The notes beneath the pieces are model-generated. The model saw only the letters and a list, made by a program, of their open reading frames with translations, was not told the origin of the DNA and did no database searches. A program made the position numbers and the translations under genes. This document shows positions 9,092 through 16,595 of a DNA stretch of 64,000 nt, one piece after another. Origin of the DNA: Bin55 sp965116055 (GTDB lineage Bacteria; Pseudomonadota; Gammaproteobacteria; Pseudomonadales; Azotimanducaceae); NCBI GenBank assembly GCA_965116055.1, contig OZ220466.1, positions 1,612,001 through 1,676,000 of the forward strand, in the 5' to 3' direction. Within the stretch, counting starts at the first letter, position 1, and every line of letters begins with the position of its first letter.

Positions 9092-10561
9092 GTGCGTCTA
9101 GAAAGCTCAAGCCCTTTCATAGAACACTTGCGACCAGCGTGGAACGATGCAGGTCGCAGTTTGTTCGGCCGTTCCAATCCATTCCAAATTGATGACATGC
9201 AAGGTAACGTACGAAATTACCTGAGCACGCACAGCTTTTTCTTCACCACGTTATTTATGACGGCGCTTGTGCTAGGTTCGATTCTGATTTATTCGCTCTA
9301 TTTACCGCAAGCAGCGCCGAAGCAGATTACTTTAGCGGTATTGCCATTCGCAGACAATGATGAATTCACCCCTTTAGGTGTTGGTTTTTCATCGGCTCTG
9401 CGAGATTCGGTCGCGCTCAGTCGCGATGTGGCTGTCGTTGATGCCGTCTCGACCAATGCCGTGATGTGGGATAGCGAAAAAGCCTCAGGCATGTCGCATA
9501 TCCTGGCGCTTACGCACTTCGTTGATGGTTCGCTAGTCAGTACGGATGACAACATTGAGCGCATTGAATTCAGGTTGGTAAACGTCTCACAACCGAATTG
9601 GAAGGAAGTTCTTGCTGGATCTGTTGAAGTAGGGCAGGACTCGGCTACGCCGCTACAGTTGGCAAGAGACGACATCACTTTGCAAGTTCGCAAAGCGTTG
9701 TACGATAACAGCGCGCTCCGTACCGAATCACACCAATATAACGCTCAGGACTATCGCGAGTACGCGTTCGCGGTCGGTAGCTGGTTTCTCGATTACAAAG
9801 AAAGTTCGCTATTGTCCGAGCTCCATGAATCCTTCGTAGAGAGATCCTCGAAACTTTACAAGCGACTCGACATTGCGACTGACCCTAATCGCCTTTTCTG
9901 GAATGCGACAGCCAAATTTCAAGAAACAGGCGATATCGGTCAATATGCCGATACGGTCGCGTCGTTGGCAAGTGAATACCCTAATTCGCTAGCAGTTCAG
10001 GCGCTCGGTGATCTTGCGTACGATTTAACGAAGTGGGAACTCGCTGAACATGCGTGGCTTCGCGTGGCGCGAGTTCAACCGCAATCAACTTTTGTTGCAC
10101 TTGATATTGCTAATGTCCGTCGCATCCAAAGTGATATTGAAGGGATGGTACAGGCCTTTCGTATCGCAGAACTACGCGATGATCTTCAAATTGCTGAATA
10201 TTTCCAGCAGCTCGTTCAGCCGGATGGCAAGTTGGCCCCTCCGTCTCAACATCTCAACCTTGCGTTGTTTGAGTCGTTAGCGCATGCGGCAAATAACTGG
10301 AGTGCCAACGATCTGATACTTGAGGCTTATATTCACGAAGGCGTGCTTTGTTCTAGACCGCTAGTTGATAGCGCTACCGCCAGGCTCTGGCGAGAACCAC
10401 CTCTTTTCATGTCCATTGACGATCCTCGATGGCACGAAGCTAAGCCATGTCTTGCTGACCGCATCTCCTCGGCTCGGATTGAACTTGACGAAAACCAGAT
10501 ACCGCTGTCGTTAGAGAAAGACGAGATTGAGCAACTGTTTGCGCCACAGCGAGCGGACTAG
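9092..10561 (+). CDS. Membrane-anchored TolB-like (CadC-type) sensor protein
   Basis: An N-terminal segment is followed by one transmembrane helix (about residues 48-70) and a domain beginning AVLPFADNDEFTPLGVGFSSALRD. This matches the beta-propeller-like 'AVLPF...' domain found behind DNA-binding domains in CadC-like regulators and behind adenylate-cyclase domains. The later part (about 190-470) is helical and repeat-like, in the manner of TPR tails. Here there is no winged-helix or cyclase domain in front: the cytoplasmic part is only about 45 residues, or about 12 if the ATG at 9197 is the start. It may be an orphan periplasmic sensor or scaffold. It is divergent from an SDR gene and convergent with the symporter gene. 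Confidence 0.6.
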   Translation: MRLESSSPFIEHLRPAWNDAGRSLFGRSNPFQIDDMQGNVRNYLSTHSFFFTTLFMTALVLGSILIYSLYLPQAAPKQITLAVLPFADNDEFTPLGVGFSSALRDSVALSRDVAVVDAVSTNAVMWDSEKASGMSHILALTHFVDGSLVSTDDNIERIEFRLVNVSQPNWKEVLAGSVEVGQDSATPLQLARDDITLQVRKALYDNSALRTESHQYNAQDYREYAFAVGSWFLDYKESSLLSELHESFVERSSKLYKRLDIATDPNRLFWNATAKFQETGDIGQYADTVASLASEYPNSLAVQALGDLAYDLTKWELAEHAWLRVARVQPQSTFVALDIANVRRIQSDIEGMVQAFRIAELRDDLQIAEYFQQLVQPDGKLAPPSQHLNLALFESLAHAANNWSANDLILEAYIHEGVLCSRPLVDSATARLWREPPLFMSIDDPRWHEAKPCLADRISSARIELDENQIPLSLEKDEIEQLFAPQRAD

Positions 10562-10608
10562 ACATTGAACACTTGAGCAGGTAGTCTTTATCTTGGGACG
10601 AGCTAGTC

Positions 10609-12195
10609 TCATGCGCTCGCTGTGGTAGGTCGATCGTCAAAAATTTCGTCTACGAATGCCTGAGGCAGCGGTTTTGACAATTTGGATACGACAAACGTTA
10701 ACGACACTGCTATAAGCTCGCCAATAGCCGCACACGAAAACGGATTTGGACCCTCGTTATAAAGCCAGTTCACCACCGTGAATGCAACGCCACTGTCGCC
10801 GAACCAGCTTGGATCAAGAATTTGCATATGAAGGACGATGAACGATCCAAAACCTCCAAGTAATCCTGCGAATGCACCATTCTTCGTCACTCCTTTCCAC
10901 AATGCGCCGACTACAAGCGGTCCTGCAAATGCAGCCATCATGCCGCCCGTACCGATCATCACAATGAGCGCAATATTCGTGTTTTGAAGCGACCAAGCCA
11001 TACCGGCGCACAATAACAACACGATCACCGTTGACACTCGACTAATCGTCAGAACTTGTTTGTCGATTTGTGCTTCGGAGTGCGTTCTTGCAAATCGTGT
11101 TCGAGGTAATATCGAACGTCGGTATAGGTCGTTGGCAATGATTTGCGAAGATGAAACGACCAAACCGTCAGCGGTCGACATGATGGCGGCGAGTACGCCA
11201 ACACCAATTAAAGCCGCTAACCAAGTTGGAAATATCTCGATAAATAACAACGGCAACGAGGCGTTCGGCGACTCGCCGGTTTGCAATAGGTCGTCCCCTA
11301 GCAAACCTCGGGCAAGTAAACCGCCCAAGGACATCATGCCAAGTGTCAAACCGCATCCGAATGCGAGTTTTACGAAAGATTTTTGTTGACTGGTAGATTT
11401 GAGCGCCCATAGCTTGTTGCCTAAATGGGGCAATAGTCCCAGCGGTATGTGCGCCAGGAAAATGGCGACTACCGACCACCAAGAGTGCGCTAAAGGTGTC
11501 GTAACATTTAGAGGCTCGGTCAGGTGCTCGTCTTGATCCGTCAGATTGTCGAATAAGTCAGGCAACCCACCTTCAAATCCGATCGCGAATAAGAACAAAA
11601 TGATGACTGCTATCGCTAGTCCGAGCATCATCATGCCTTGAATGCCGTCCGTGAGAATGTCGGCGTGTGCACCACCCATGACGACGTATATCAACAGGAC
11701 TACCGTGGTAATGATTAGAGCCCACATGGGGTCGAAGCCCAACATGGTCTCGAACATCACAAGTCCGGACACCAGCTGACCTGCAATATAGAAAAATAGC
11801 ACGAGTGAGATCAGCGATACAGTGATTCGCAACGCATCGGATTGAAACCGGTCCCCAAGGTATTCCGGTACTGAGCGATTTCCGAACCGATGACCTGCTG
11901 TCGCGACCAGTCGCATCGAAATAAGCACGCCGAAGTACGCGCCCATGGGGTAGAGGAAACTTCCCCAGAGCATTGATGCGCCATAGGTATAAGCGAGTCC
12001 TGGTCCACCTAAAAACGTCGCGCCGCTAGCGGTTGTCGCAGCAAATGCAAAAGCTAGAAATACGGGACCATATGACGCTCTCGCCGTGGCGAAATCGTCG
12101 GCGTGCTTGACTTTAAACGTCCCCCATACGCCAATCGCAAGCATTGCGCCGATGTAAACGACGAGAAAAATCCACGACCAAGTGACGAAATCCAT
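10609..12195 (-). CDS. Sodium:solute symporter (SSS family)
   Basis: A 528-residue integral membrane protein with 13 or so predicted hydrophobic helices and the LeuT-type organisation of sodium/solute symporters. Features seen are the N-terminal helix MDFVTWSWIFLVVYIGAML, the segment AFAFAATTASGATFLGGPG near residues 48-66 (sodium- and substrate-site region of the first unwound helix) and a GGAHADILTDGIQG loop near 173-186, which matches the SSS signature (GGxxAVxxTDxxQ). It lies 6 bases downstream of the nitroreductase gene on the same strand, so the two are probably co-transcribed. Substrates in this family include pantothenate, proline, acetate and other carboxylates; none can be assigned here. 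Confidence 0.88.
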   Translation of the reverse strand: MDFVTWSWIFLVVYIGAMLAIGVWGTFKVKHADDFATARASYGPVFLAFAFAATTASGATFLGGPGLAYTYGASMLWGSFLYPMGAYFGVLISMRLVATAGHRFGNRSVPEYLGDRFQSDALRITVSLISLVLFFYIAGQLVSGLVMFETMLGFDPMWALIITTVVLLIYVVMGGAHADILTDGIQGMMMLGLAIAVIILFLFAIGFEGGLPDLFDNLTDQDEHLTEPLNVTTPLAHSWWSVVAIFLAHIPLGLLPHLGNKLWALKSTSQQKSFVKLAFGCGLTLGMMSLGGLLARGLLGDDLLQTGESPNASLPLLFIEIFPTWLAALIGVGVLAAIMSTADGLVVSSSQIIANDLYRRSILPRTRFARTHSEAQIDKQVLTISRVSTVIVLLLCAGMAWSLQNTNIALIVMIGTGGMMAAFAGPLVVGALWKGVTKNGAFAGLLGGFGSFIVLHMQILDPSWFGDSGVAFTVVNWLYNEGPNPFSCAAIGELIAVSLTFVVSKLSKPLPQAFVDEIFDDRPTTASA

Positions 12196-12201
12196 GAGAT
12201 C

Positions 12202-12837
12202 TTAGGCGTCCCAGCGATCCCATCGCATCGTATCTTCCACCGGCAACCGCGTGACGGGACCGAAATTACCCATTGGATAGCCCACAGGGATAAGGCAGAA
12301 CGCGGCCATATTGTCCGGTAGACCGAGAGTCTCCTTTACCGCGGAGGGATTGGTTAATCCAAGGGTCGTCGGTGCGGCACCCAGGCCTAGTGCGCGGGCG
12401 GCCAGTAGTACGTTTTGTATTCCTGGCCAAACGGAGCCCGCAGCATGGGCTGGATTGGCAACCGGACCTGGGAATTCATAGCATGCAATCAGTAATACGG
12501 GTATGTCTTGCATGTTGTCGGCTTGCCACAGAACCGCATTCAACATCCGCTGTCGTTTGTCGGCCGGTTGATGGGCTAGACTGTCAAGTCGAGTGGATTC
12601 GACGCCTGTGTAAGCCTGTACGGCGGATTTGTTGAGCGCGGCGAGTTTTTCCTTTTGCGTTTGATCTTTAACTGCGATCCAACGAGCGCCTTGCTGATTC
12701 GAGCCACTCGGTGCCTGGTTACCGGCATCAATCAGTTTCAGTATGAGTTCGTCTGGAACCGGGTCGCTCTTAAGCCGTCTCATCGCGCGACAGCTGTAGA
12801 GAGCATCAAAGAGCGATATGGAATCTGCAGAGGTCAT
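12202..12837 (-). CDS. Nitroreductase family flavoprotein
   Basis: FMN-dependent oxidoreductase of the nitroreductase fold, 211 residues, normally a homodimer. The N-terminus SCRAMRRLKSDPVPDE (about 14-29) is the typical FMN phosphate-binding start, APSGSNQQG (42-50) is the conserved flavin-contact segment, and the GLGAAPTTLG region (about 150-160) closes the FMN site. Natural substrates of such proteins are often quinones, enones or flavins rather than nitroaromatics. It leads a two-gene unit with the symporter. The long non-coding stretch upstream (12838-13419) is probably where it is controlled. Confidence 0.85.
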   Translation of the reverse strand: MTSADSISLFDALYSCRAMRRLKSDPVPDELILKLIDAGNQAPSGSNQQGARWIAVKDQTQKEKLAALNKSAVQAYTGVESTRLDSLAHQPADKRQRMLNAVLWQADNMQDIPVLLIACYEFPGPVANPAHAAGSVWPGIQNVLLAARALGLGAAPTTLGLTNPSAVKETLGLPDNMAAFCLIPVGYPMGNFGPVTRLPVEDTMRWDRWDA

Positions 12838-13419
12838 AACTTTCTCCTTTTACTGGGTATCGGTGTTACGTCGTTTCCTGGGTTGCATGGAAAGCAGATG
12901 TACTACAACATCAAACGCAGTACCAATCCAACGACATGAATCGACAGAATTGATCACATCATCAACGGCGAATAAAACTCCATCAACGCATGCTTCGCTG
13001 CGTTGATGTGATGTATCAACAAGCGTATCGTAACGCATATTACGCGACAGGATGGTCAATCGCTGCCAATTCATGGCGGAAACTAAATTTTTCTTGAACT
13101 TCACGTTTCATTTCGTTGTATTCTGCATTGGATCACGCAAAGACATTGTGAAATGCGCACCTAAAAGACCTGGATGCGTTTGAGTACAGCTTTTCGTATC
13201 AAATGGTGCTCATGCAATTGCCGGCATCGGTCTATTTTCGGAGCTTTTACAGTGCTTCCGCGAGTGAAAGAAACGTGTGAGTTCCGAAACCATGTGGTCG
13301 AGAATGGCGTTGGTGTAAAGCGGCCTTCGTCATCAGTGCGAGTTTCGCTGGTAAAACTCTATACGGAGCGATGATTAACGACGGGTCTCGTATGCGTTTG
13401 TAGCCCTCTATGACTGAGA
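12838..13419. other. Long intergenic region with one strong hairpin
   Basis: No recognisable gene in about 580 bases. It holds a perfect 10-bp stem, CATCAACGCA (12981-12990) with TGCGTTGATG (12999-13008), around an 8-base loop. There is no T-run after it, so a classic terminator is unlikely. A 23-codon frame on the minus strand (13040-13111, beginning MKREVQEKFSF) looks protein-like but is too short to accept. Reading frames of 60-85 codons on both strands resemble nothing known. A leader, a small RNA or a decayed gene are possible explanations. Confidence 0.4.
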
Positions 13420-13448
13420 TTGACTTTAACTTAACTTATTGATATGGA
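13420..13448 (+). promoter_or_regulatory. Sigma70-type promoter for the DUF35-thiolase-MaoC operon
   Basis: TTGACT (13420-13425) and TATGGA (13443-13448) are separated by exactly 17 bases. The -35 box matches five of six consensus positions and the -10 box four of six. Transcription would start near 13455, leaving a leader of about 110 bases before the GTG at 13568. No operator was recognised. Confidence 0.4.
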
Positions 13449-13567
13449 ATGTTTTTACTAGATCAATGTGCCAAAATCCAATCGTTGCAAGACATCCGTG
13501 TATTTACTCACAGGTGCCATAGATAATTTTGCGGACATACCTCTACGACTTTATTTGGAACAATTTA

Positions 13568-13987
13568 GTGGCATACGATAAACCGATCCCGCGTCAGGGT
13601 CAACACAACAAGCCGTTCTGGGAGGGTGCTAAACAAGGCAAGCTTGTGCTTCCCCACTGCAGAGATTGCAACCGGGTTCACTGGTACCCTCGCCTGATTT
13701 GTCCGTTTTGTCACTCGAATCGACTTGATTGGATTGAAGTAAGCGGCGAAGGCACACTCTACACCTTTGCCGTTCAACATCGCTTGGCCGCAGGAAATTG
13801 GCGCAACGAACTACCGTTTGTCACTGCCTTTATCGACTTAAAAGAAGGCGATCGTATGCAAACGGTGTTGCGCGGCGTTGATCCCAATAAACCTGAAGAT
13901 ATCAAGATCGGTTGTAAAGTAAAAGTTGAGTTCGAGCAGGCGAACGACGATACGTTTATCCCATTTTGGAGGGTCGTTGAAGCATGA
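13568..13987 (+). CDS. Zn-ribbon OB-fold protein (DUF35 family)
   Basis: DUF35-type protein with a rubredoxin-like zinc ribbon (CRDC...CPFC, residues about 31-48 from the chosen start) and an OB-fold that binds acyl-CoA. Such proteins pair with thiolase-like proteins as acyl-CoA-binding partners, for example in side-chain retro-aldol enzymes of steroid degradation. The GTG at 13568 starts MAYDKPIPRQ, the usual N-terminus of the family, and has GGAA upstream; a TTG at 13529 would add 13 unfamiliar residues. The stop overlaps the start of the thiolase-like gene (ATGA), consistent with two subunits of one complex. Length is about 139 residues, normal for the family. Confidence 0.85.
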   Translation: MAYDKPIPRQGQHNKPFWEGAKQGKLVLPHCRDCNRVHWYPRLICPFCHSNRLDWIEVSGEGTLYTFAVQHRLAAGNWRNELPFVTAFIDLKEGDRMQTVLRGVDPNKPEDIKIGCKVKVEFEQANDDTFIPFWRVVEA

Positions 13988-15198
13988 AGATGCCAGATCT
14001 ATCGTACCAAGCTGCATTGGTAGGCGCTTGCGAGTCCAACCTCATTGGTTATCCAGGAGGCGAGGAGCGATCAATTCGTTGTACGTCGTTGCAGCTGCAT
14101 ATTGAAGCCATAAAGAACGTGTCGGAGTACACGGGCATTCCCATCAGTGATATTGATGGCGTGTTTTCTGCTGGTTGGTCTTCGGAGCTTGCAGAACACC
14201 TAGGACTGCATCCTTCATATATTGATACCACGTCTGTCGGCGGTTGCTCGTTTCAACTTCATGTGCGCCATGCTTTGGCCGCAATCGCTACCGGCATGAT
14301 TGATACTGCGCTCATCAGTCATGGCGAAGCTGGATGGTCGTATCGAGGTATGGGTGGACGCGGGGGTGGCGGCCGCGGCGAAGTTTCGCCGGCCGAAGAG
14401 GCGACCGCTGCCTATGGCATTGCTGGCGCGCCAGCGCAATATGCTCATGCGATGGTTAGGCACAACCACGTATACGGTACGACGCCGGAGGACTTCGCGC
14501 ATGTGAGTGTGGTGACGCGAAAGTGGGCCATGCTGAACCCGCGTGCATTGATGTACTCCAAGGAAACCAATCCGTTCGGCGGAGAAATTTCCATCGAAGA
14601 CGTGATGGGGGCTCGACTGATCGCATGGCCGATGACGCTCTACCATTGTTGTTTGGTCACTGATCACGGTGGCGCCGTGATTCTCGCGCGACCAGAGATA
14701 GCCCGCACGCTCAAATCGAATCCAGTTTGGGTTGTTGGCGCGGGCGAGTCAATGGGACATGCGAATATGGTGGAAATGGAGGACTTTACGGCAACTTCTG
14801 CGCATCGGTCCGCGAAGATCGCGTACCAGATGGCGGGTATGGGTCCAAATGACATTGAGATGGCGATGATCTACGATTCCTTCACCATTACGGCTGGAAT
14901 CACTGCCGAGATGCTCGGGCTTGCGCCGCGTGGTCGCGGCTACACCTTATGGAAAGAAGGTCATGCCGCCCCTGGGGGTCGTTTGCCCATCAATACCAAT
15001 GGTGGTGGATTGTCTTTCAATCACTCCGGTATGTATGGCATGCAACTATTGGTTGAGGCATACCGTCAAATGTCGGGCACAGCCGAAGACGGGATTAACG
15101 GCGATCCTGGCAAACAGACTGAAGCGGCGAACTGTATCGTTAACGGCACCGGCGGCACGTTGTCGACGACGGGCACGCTGATCTTAGAACGCGATTAA
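13984..15198 (+). CDS. Thiolase-like protein (SCPx / lipid-transfer type)
   Basis: Thiolase-superfamily protein of 404 residues, of the non-canonical type that works with DUF35 partners. The first active-site cysteine is in SVGGCSFQ (C88), the histidine in SFNHSG (H347) and a second cysteine in NCIVNGTGG (C384), so the usual Cys-His-Cys set is largely kept, although the motifs differ from classical acetyl-CoA acetyltransferases. A glycine-rich loop with GRGGGGRGE near residue 125 is unusual. It overlaps the DUF35 gene by four bases and is followed 20 bases later by a MaoC-type hydratase gene. Thiolytic or retro-aldol cleavage of a CoA ester is the likely role; the substrate is unknown. Confidence 0.83.
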   Translation: MKMPDLSYQAALVGACESNLIGYPGGEERSIRCTSLQLHIEAIKNVSEYTGIPISDIDGVFSAGWSSELAEHLGLHPSYIDTTSVGGCSFQLHVRHALAAIATGMIDTALISHGEAGWSYRGMGGRGGGGRGEVSPAEEATAAYGIAGAPAQYAHAMVRHNHVYGTTPEDFAHVSVVTRKWAMLNPRALMYSKETNPFGGEISIEDVMGARLIAWPMTLYHCCLVTDHGGAVILARPEIARTLKSNPVWVVGAGESMGHANMVEMEDFTATSAHRSAKIAYQMAGMGPNDIEMAMIYDSFTITAGITAEMLGLAPRGRGYTLWKEGHAAPGGRLPINTNGGGLSFNHSGMYGMQLLVEAYRQMSGTAEDGINGDPGKQTEAANCIVNGTGGTLSTTGTLILERD

Positions 15199-15218
15199 GA
15201 GTAAGAGGTACCTGCAAG

Positions 15219-16091
15219 ATGGCCATCTACAACGCGCAAGCAGCGCTGCCGAATGGCGAACCCAGTGCGTGGGGTGAACCGGTGTCCATCGCGTACGATC
15301 GACGCGATGTGCTACTTTATGCAGTTGGTATCGGCATTGATGATCTGCGCTACATCTACGAGTCCCATCCAGACTTTGCGGTGTTTCCTACGTTTTCGAT
15401 TCGATGGGGCGGGGCCGGTGCGCCGGTCAATAGCTCGCACATTCCAAACTCGCCAGGTCCGCTGAACATTGATGCCGAACGATATCTTGAGGTACTTAAG
15501 CCATTGCCCTTGCAAGGCAGCGTAACGGTTAGGTCGCGCTTGATCGGCGTACATCCTCGCGGGCGTGGAAATGGTTTCTGCGAGTACGAAAGTATCGTAA
15601 CGGATTCAGACGGACAAGGCTGTGTTCGCATGGTGAATGGTTCTTTTCGCCGAGGCGTTGAGCAATTAGGCGATATTGAGCCGTTTGAAGGCGTAGGGCA
15701 GACCTTTTCTCAAAAGATTGTTGCGCCGGAACGTTCGCCCGACTTCAACATAGCAGTGTCGATCGGTAAGAATCAAGCGCATGTATATCGCTTGTCGGGC
15801 GACTACAACTCACTGCACATTGATCCTGACGCTGCGAAATTCGGGGGCTTTGAGGCGCCGATCCTGCATGGATTGTGTACATTCGGCCATTGTGCGCAAA
15901 GTCTGCTCGGCGAACTATGCGACAGCGATAGCGTCCGTTTCAGAAAGATCAAAGTACGTTTTTCTTCACCTGTATTTCCGGGCGACACACTGAATATTCG
16001 AGCGTGGCGCGAAGGCGAGGGGAGAGTTATTTTTGAAGGCGCAGTGGACGGGCGTGTCGTCGTATCTAACGCGTACTTCGAGTTTGCCTAA
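15219..16091 (+). CDS. MaoC-like (R)-specific enoyl-CoA hydratase, double hot-dog
   Basis: Hydratase-2 type protein of 290 residues with two hot-dog domains, like the hydratase part of the peroxisomal multifunctional enzyme. The C-terminal domain carries the hydratase motif, with D and H in SGDYNSLHIDPDAAKFGG (about 193-210) followed by the conserved PILHGLCTFGH. The N-terminal domain (1-150) lacks these residues and probably shapes the acyl pocket. An AAGAGG ribosome-binding site lies upstream. As third gene of the DUF35-thiolase operon it would hydrate the 2-enoyl-CoA before the thiolase-like pair cleaves it. Acyl-chain preference cannot be told from the sequence. Confidence 0.85.
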   Translation: MAIYNAQAALPNGEPSAWGEPVSIAYDRRDVLLYAVGIGIDDLRYIYESHPDFAVFPTFSIRWGGAGAPVNSSHIPNSPGPLNIDAERYLEVLKPLPLQGSVTVRSRLIGVHPRGRGNGFCEYESIVTDSDGQGCVRMVNGSFRRGVEQLGDIEPFEGVGQTFSQKIVAPERSPDFNIAVSIGKNQAHVYRLSGDYNSLHIDPDAAKFGGFEAPILHGLCTFGHCAQSLLGELCDSDSVRFRKIKVRFSSPVFPGDTLNIRAWREGEGRVIFEGAVDGRVVVSNAYFEFA

Positions 16092-16103
16092 ACGCTCATT
16101 GCA

Positions 16104-16529
16104 TTAGTCGCGCGGCTTTCGCATCCAGCGGGACTTGGCCGAAGTAGCCTCAATCTCGCGGCCAGCTGCCGTCCAGCCGGTGAAACCTGCTTCAAGGTGT
16201 GCGACGTTTTCGTAGCCAAGTTCTCTTAGCGCTTTAGCCGCGAACGCCGATCGTCCGCCTCCTGCGCAGAACAGCACGATGCGTTTGCCCTCTTGAAAGT
16301 AGTTGCGATAGTAGGGACTCGCCGGATCTGCCCAGAACTCAAGCATCCCGCGCGGGGCATGAATGGCCGACGGAATGGAACCAAGGTCAACGTATTCCTG
16401 AATCTCTCGTATATCCAGCAAAAGTAAATCGTCGTTTTCTCGCATTTCTTGCTCAAGATCTTCAATCGATAGGTTTTCAAGTTCCTGCTTTACATCTTTG
16501 ACCATATCGAATACGTTCTTAATCGCCAT
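16104..16529 (-). CDS. Rhodanese-like domain protein
   Basis: Single-domain rhodanese (sulfurtransferase fold) of 141 residues from the ATG at 16529, which has GGAC upstream; an earlier in-frame start at 16556 is possible. The CDC25-like opening LLLLDIREIQEYVDLGSI is near 34-51 and the active-site loop is FCAGGGRS with nucleophilic C88. The end LEAGFTGWTAAG is typical of the family. It could carry persulfide sulfur or detoxify cyanide-like acceptors. It is divergent from the M3 peptidase gene, with only 66 bases between the starts. An N-terminal helical stretch of about 20 residues precedes the domain. Confidence 0.85.
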   Translation of the reverse strand: MAIKNVFDMVKDVKQELENLSIEDLEQEMRENDDLLLLDIREIQEYVDLGSIPSAIHAPRGMLEFWADPASPYYRNYFQEGKRIVLFCAGGGRSAFAAKALRELGYENVAHLEAGFTGWTAAGREIEATSAKSRWMRKPRD

Positions 16530-16595
16530 GGCAGTCGTCCATACGTTAGTTCGCAAAATTAAGGGTTCGAATAACTAGATTCTAGCCCAATTCTT

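Noticed and set aside
12850..13104. 84-codon minus-strand frame between nitroreductase and DUF35 genes
   Set aside because: Its sequence is low in conserved character, resembles nothing and includes the hairpin arms; treated as chance.
13040..13111. 23-codon minus-strand frame with protein-like sequence
   Set aside because: Too short, no recognised ribosome-binding site checked, and no family; kept only as part of the gap description.
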